64,000 bases of DNA from contig NZ_FOCV01000030.1 in assembly GCF_900110205.1 (NCBI RefSeq), forward strand, positions 1-64,000, given 5' to 3'. Source of the DNA: Rhizobium tibeticum (lineage in GTDB: Bacteria; Pseudomonadota; Alphaproteobacteria; Rhizobiales; Rhizobiaceae). The position numbers and the translations under genes are program-made. Position 1 is the stretch's first letter. The number at the start of each line of letters is the position of its first letter. Positions 61,323 through 64,000 of the stretch are shown piece after piece. The notes beneath the pieces are model-generated. The model was not told the DNA's origin and made no database searches. It was given only the letters and a program-made list of their open reading frames with translations.

Positions 61323-62348
61323 ATGCAGTCGATAAAGATCACACGGCTTCTCGCGGCTGTGGCGCTGGCAGGTAGCGTCGCAATCGGTGCTGTCGCTCCC
61401 GCATTCGCGGACCAGACGCTTCTCAACGTATCCTACGATCCGACGAGAGAATTGTATAAGGATTTCAATGCCGCCTTCGCTGCGAAGTGGCAGAAGGATA
61501 CCGGTGAGGCGGTGACCATCAAGGCTTCGCATGGTGGGTCGGGCGCACAGGCGCGCTCGGTGATCGACGGGCTTGATGCCGATGTCGTAACCCTTGCTCT
61601 CGAGGGTGACATCGACGCGATTGCCGCCAAGACCGGCAAGATCCCGGCCGATTGGAAAACCAAATTCCCGAACAATTCGACGCCCTATACGTCGACGATC
61701 GTCTTCCTTGTTCGCAAGGGCAATCCGAAGGGCATCAAGGACTGGGCCGATCTCGTGAAGGACGATGTCCAGGTCATTACCCCCAACCCGAAGACGTCAG
61801 GCGGAGCACGCTGGAATTTCCTGGCGGCCTGGGCCTGGGCCAAGCAGGCCAATGGCGGCGATGACACCAAGGCGCAGGACTATGTGACGAAGCTCCTGCA
61901 GCATGTTCCGGTTCTCGACACCGGCGCGCGCGGCGCAACGACGACCTTCGTCCAGCGCGGCCTCGGCGACGTTCTTCTTGCCTGGGAAAACGAAGCCTAT
62001 CTCTCCCTCGAAGAGCTTGGGCCCGATCAGTTCGAGATCGTCACCCCGACCTTCTCGATCCGCGCTGACCCGCCGGTCGCCGTCGTTGACGGCAACGTCG
62101 ACAAGAAGGGTACCCGCAAGGTCGCGGAGGCCTACCTGAACTATCTCTATTCGGACGAGGGTCAGAAGATTGCGGCCAAGCACTTCTACCGACCGACCAA
62201 GCCCGAAGCGGCCGACAAGGCAGACATCGCACGCTTTCCAAACCTGAAGCTCGCGACGATCGACGATTTCGGCGGCTGGAAGGAAGCACAGCCAAAATTC
62301 TTCGGCGATGGCGGCGTATTTGACCAAATCTACAAGCCGGCACAATAA
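61323..62348 (+). CDS. sbp: Sulfate/thiosulfate-binding protein
   Basis: A 341-residue periplasmic protein with a signal peptide (about residues 1-28, ending APAFA before DQTLLNVSYDPTRELYKDF). SHGGSGAQARSVIDGLDADV and NPKTSGGARWNFLAAWAWA are the sulfate-binding loops of the SBP/CysP family. It starts a cys operon, with AAGGAGG before the ATG. Confidence 0.92.
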   Translation: MQSIKITRLLAAVALAGSVAIGAVAPAFADQTLLNVSYDPTRELYKDFNAAFAAKWQKDTGEAVTIKASHGGSGAQARSVIDGLDADVVTLALEGDIDAIAAKTGKIPADWKTKFPNNSTPYTSTIVFLVRKGNPKGIKDWADLVKDDVQVITPNPKTSGGARWNFLAAWAWAKQANGGDDTKAQDYVTKLLQHVPVLDTGARGATTTFVQRGLGDVLLAWENEAYLSLEELGPDQFEIVTPTFSIRADPPVAVVDGNVDKKGTRKVAEAYLNYLYSDEGQKIAAKHFYRPTKPEAADKADIARFPNLKLATIDDFGGWKEAQPKFFGDGGVFDQIYKPAQ

Positions 62349-62356
62349 TACGTCGC

Positions 62357-63214
62357 ATGAGAGCACATAACCCCACGCGGTGGCGGTTCAGACGGCCGAG
62401 CGTCATTCCAGGTTTTGGAATGGCGCTCGGCCTTACCTTGACCTGGCTCACCCTTTTGATCCTCATTCCGCTTTCGGGCCTTGCCTGGCGGTCAAGCGAG
62501 CTTGGCTGGGCAAAGTTCCTGGCCATTGCCATCGATCCCCGCACCTTAAGCGCCTTGCGCATCAGCTTTGGCGCCGCTTTTGCGGCGGCCTGCATCAATG
62601 CTGCCTTCGGCGTCGTGCTGGCCTGGGTGCTAGTGCGCTACCGGTTTCCAGGCAAACGCGTCATCGACGCCATGGTGGACCTGCCCTTTGCGCTGCCGAC
62701 GGCCGTTGCCGGTATCGCGCTTGCGACCCTCTACGCACCGAACGGCTGGATCGGCCAGTTTCTCACGCCGCTCGGCATCAAGATCGCCTTCACGCCGCTC
62801 GGTATCGTTATCGCCCTCGTCTTCGTCGGCCTGCCTTTCGTGGTTCGCACGGTGCAGCCAGTGATGGAAGAGATCGACAAGGAAGTCGAGGAGGCTGCCG
62901 CAACGCTCGGCGCCACCCGTCTCCAGACGATCTTCCGCGTGCTGTTGCCGGGCTTGGCGCCACCTGTTCTGACAGGCTTTGCGCTCGCTTTTGCCCGCGG
63001 TGTCGGCGAATATGGCTCGGTGATCTTCATTGCCGGTAATCTTCCGTTCCGGTCGGAGATCGCACCGCTGCTGATCGTCATCAAGCTCGAGGAATACAAC
63101 TATGCAGCCGCGACGGGCATCGCCGCGGTAATGCTGGTGATTTCGTTCGTCATGCTGCTGATCATCAACCTCATCCAAAGCTGGAGCAGACGGAGATACG
63201 GCTATGGCGCTTGA
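62357..63214 (+). CDS. cysT: Sulfate ABC transporter permease CysT
   Basis: A 285-residue membrane protein with six segments (LTWLTLLILIPLSGLAW first). The EAA loop is EVEEAAATLGATRLQTIFRV, and FARGVGEYGSVIFIAGNLPF is typical of CysT/CysU. It is 8 bases after sbp and overlaps cysW by 11 bases. Confidence 0.92.
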   Translation: MRAHNPTRWRFRRPSVIPGFGMALGLTLTWLTLLILIPLSGLAWRSSELGWAKFLAIAIDPRTLSALRISFGAAFAAACINAAFGVVLAWVLVRYRFPGKRVIDAMVDLPFALPTAVAGIALATLYAPNGWIGQFLTPLGIKIAFTPLGIVIALVFVGLPFVVRTVQPVMEEIDKEVEEAAATLGATRLQTIFRVLLPGLAPPVLTGFALAFARGVGEYGSVIFIAGNLPFRSEIAPLLIVIKLEEYNYAAATGIAAVMLVISFVMLLIINLIQSWSRRRYGYGA

Positions 63215-64000
63215 TACCAGTGTACAGCCGACAAAAGTGCGCTCCGCCGTTACCGAGCACCGGTTTGCGCGTTGGACGCTTATCCTTTCCTCGCTCATCT
63301 TCTTAACGCTGATCCTACTTCTGCCCTTGACGGCAGTCTTCGTCGAAGCGTTCCGTAAGGGCGCCGGGCCGTTCCTCGAGGCATTGCAGGACGAGGAGAC
63401 CTTTTCGGCCATTCGTCTGACCCTCATCGTCGCGGGCGTCAGCGTGCCTCTCAACCTGTTCTTTGGCGTTGCGGCTGCCTGGGCGATTGCCAAGTTCGAG
63501 TTCAAGGGCAAGGCGTTCCTGACGACGTTGATCGACTTGCCTTTTTCGGTCTCGCCTGTCATTTCGGGTCTGGTCTTCGTCCTCCTGCTTGGCGCCAACA
63601 CTCATCTTGGTCACTGGTTGAGCGCCCACGACATCAAGATCCTGTTTGCCGTTCCGGGGCTGATCCTCGCCACGATGTTCGTCACCTTCCCCTTCGTGGC
63701 GCGTGAACTCATCCCGCTGATGCAGGAGCAGGGAACAGGCGACGAAGAGGCGGCGCTTTCGCTCGGTGCCAGCGGTTGGCAGACCTTTTGGTACGTGACT
63801 TTGCCCAACATCAAGTGGGGTCTGCTCTACGGCGTATTGCTCTGCAACGCGCGCGCCATGGGCGAGTTCGGTGCCGTATCGGTGGTCTCCGGCCATATTC
63901 GCGGACAGACGAACACGATGCCGCTGCAGGTGGAAATTCTCTATAACGAGTACAATTTCACCGGCGCGTTCGCCGTTGCCACCCTGCTTGCATTGCTTGC
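63204..64000 (+). CDS. cysW: Sulfate ABC transporter permease CysW (partial)
   Basis: At least 265 residues, cut by the right edge. It begins MALDTSVQPTKVRSAVTEHR and has the EAA loop DEEAALSLGASGWQTFWYVT, then the CysW-type MGEFGAVSVVSGHIRGQTNT. It pairs with CysT. A CysA ATPase gene is expected next. Confidence 0.92.
   Translation, partial: MALDTSVQPTKVRSAVTEHRFARWTLILSSLIFLTLILLLPLTAVFVEAFRKGAGPFLEALQDEETFSAIRLTLIVAGVSVPLNLFFGVAAAWAIAKFEFKGKAFLTTLIDLPFSVSPVISGLVFVLLLGANTHLGHWLSAHDIKILFAVPGLILATMFVTFPFVARELIPLMQEQGTGDEEAALSLGASGWQTFWYVTLPNIKWGLLYGVLLCNARAMGEFGAVSVVSGHIRGQTNTMPLQVEILYNEYNFTGAFAVATLLALL

Overview
The window looks like about 64 kb of a fast-growing member of the Rhizobiaceae (Rhizobium, Ensifer/Sinorhizobium or Agrobacterium type). 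The pointers are a high-GC coding style, many solute-binding-protein transporters, a bioBFDAZ operon with a BioR regulator and BioR boxes, a complete homogentisate pathway and rhizobial IS and group II intron debris. No rRNA, tRNA, ribosomal-protein or other core gene is visible. A 16-bp palindrome at 29745 fits the parS consensus of repABC replicons. The window could therefore lie on a secondary replicon (megaplasmid or chromid), but this is inference.

Positions 1-5000 are a patch of foreign DNA. It holds an IS21-type element inserted into the 3' end of a group II intron, which itself sits in an ISAs1-type transposase remnant. A small exported repeat protein and an IS3-type orfA remnant follow. 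Next is a lower-GC three-gene operon for S-adenosylmethionine decarboxylase, an aminopropyltransferase and a tail-anchored protein of unknown function, and then a broken serine recombinase. Positions 5300-7100 carry flavohaemoglobin and an NsrR-type nitric oxide sensor.

Positions 7150-14400 are a trehalose/disaccharide-type ABC importer with a ThuA protein. A Gfo/Idh/MocA dehydrogenase and a LacI regulator are transcribed divergently from it. Positions 14500-16400 hold a small membrane protein, RecX and a LysR regulator. Positions 16489-22501 are a lysine catabolic cluster: lysine 6-dehydrogenase, aminoadipate-semialdehyde dehydrogenase, aminotransferase, 2-oxoadipate dioxygenase/decarboxylase (HglS) and an Lrp-type regulator. 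Directly next to it, 22538-28582, is the overlapping bioBFDAZ operon with bioR. BioZ-type biotin synthesis is thought to start from glutaryl-CoA, a product of lysine breakdown. A glutaryl-CoA dehydrogenase gene (gcdH) lies at 51720, so lysine supply, biotin use and glutaryl-CoA degradation are all in one window.

A gene-free stretch of about 1.5 kb (28583-30078) follows. Then come an uncharacterised sugar-type operon (TIM-barrel isomerase, DUF993, dehydrogenase) with a ROK repressor, a GH20 hexosaminidase, the tyrosine/homogentisate genes (maiA, fahA, hmgA, a MarR regulator with a strong operator, an Lrp regulator and hppD), an EamA exporter, and a module of 3-hydroxyisobutyrate-type dehydrogenase, GMC oxidoreductase and a five-gene Liv-type ABC importer. 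The last 13 kb carry a LysR regulator with gcdH, a coupled membrane protein and flavin oxidoreductase, an ampC/LysR pair, a DUF4242-adenylate cyclase fusion, a xylitol-type dehydrogenase, a frameshifted dinucleotide-binding pseudogene, a PtsN-like protein and the start of a sulfate ABC operon (sbp-cysT-cysW) cut by the right edge.
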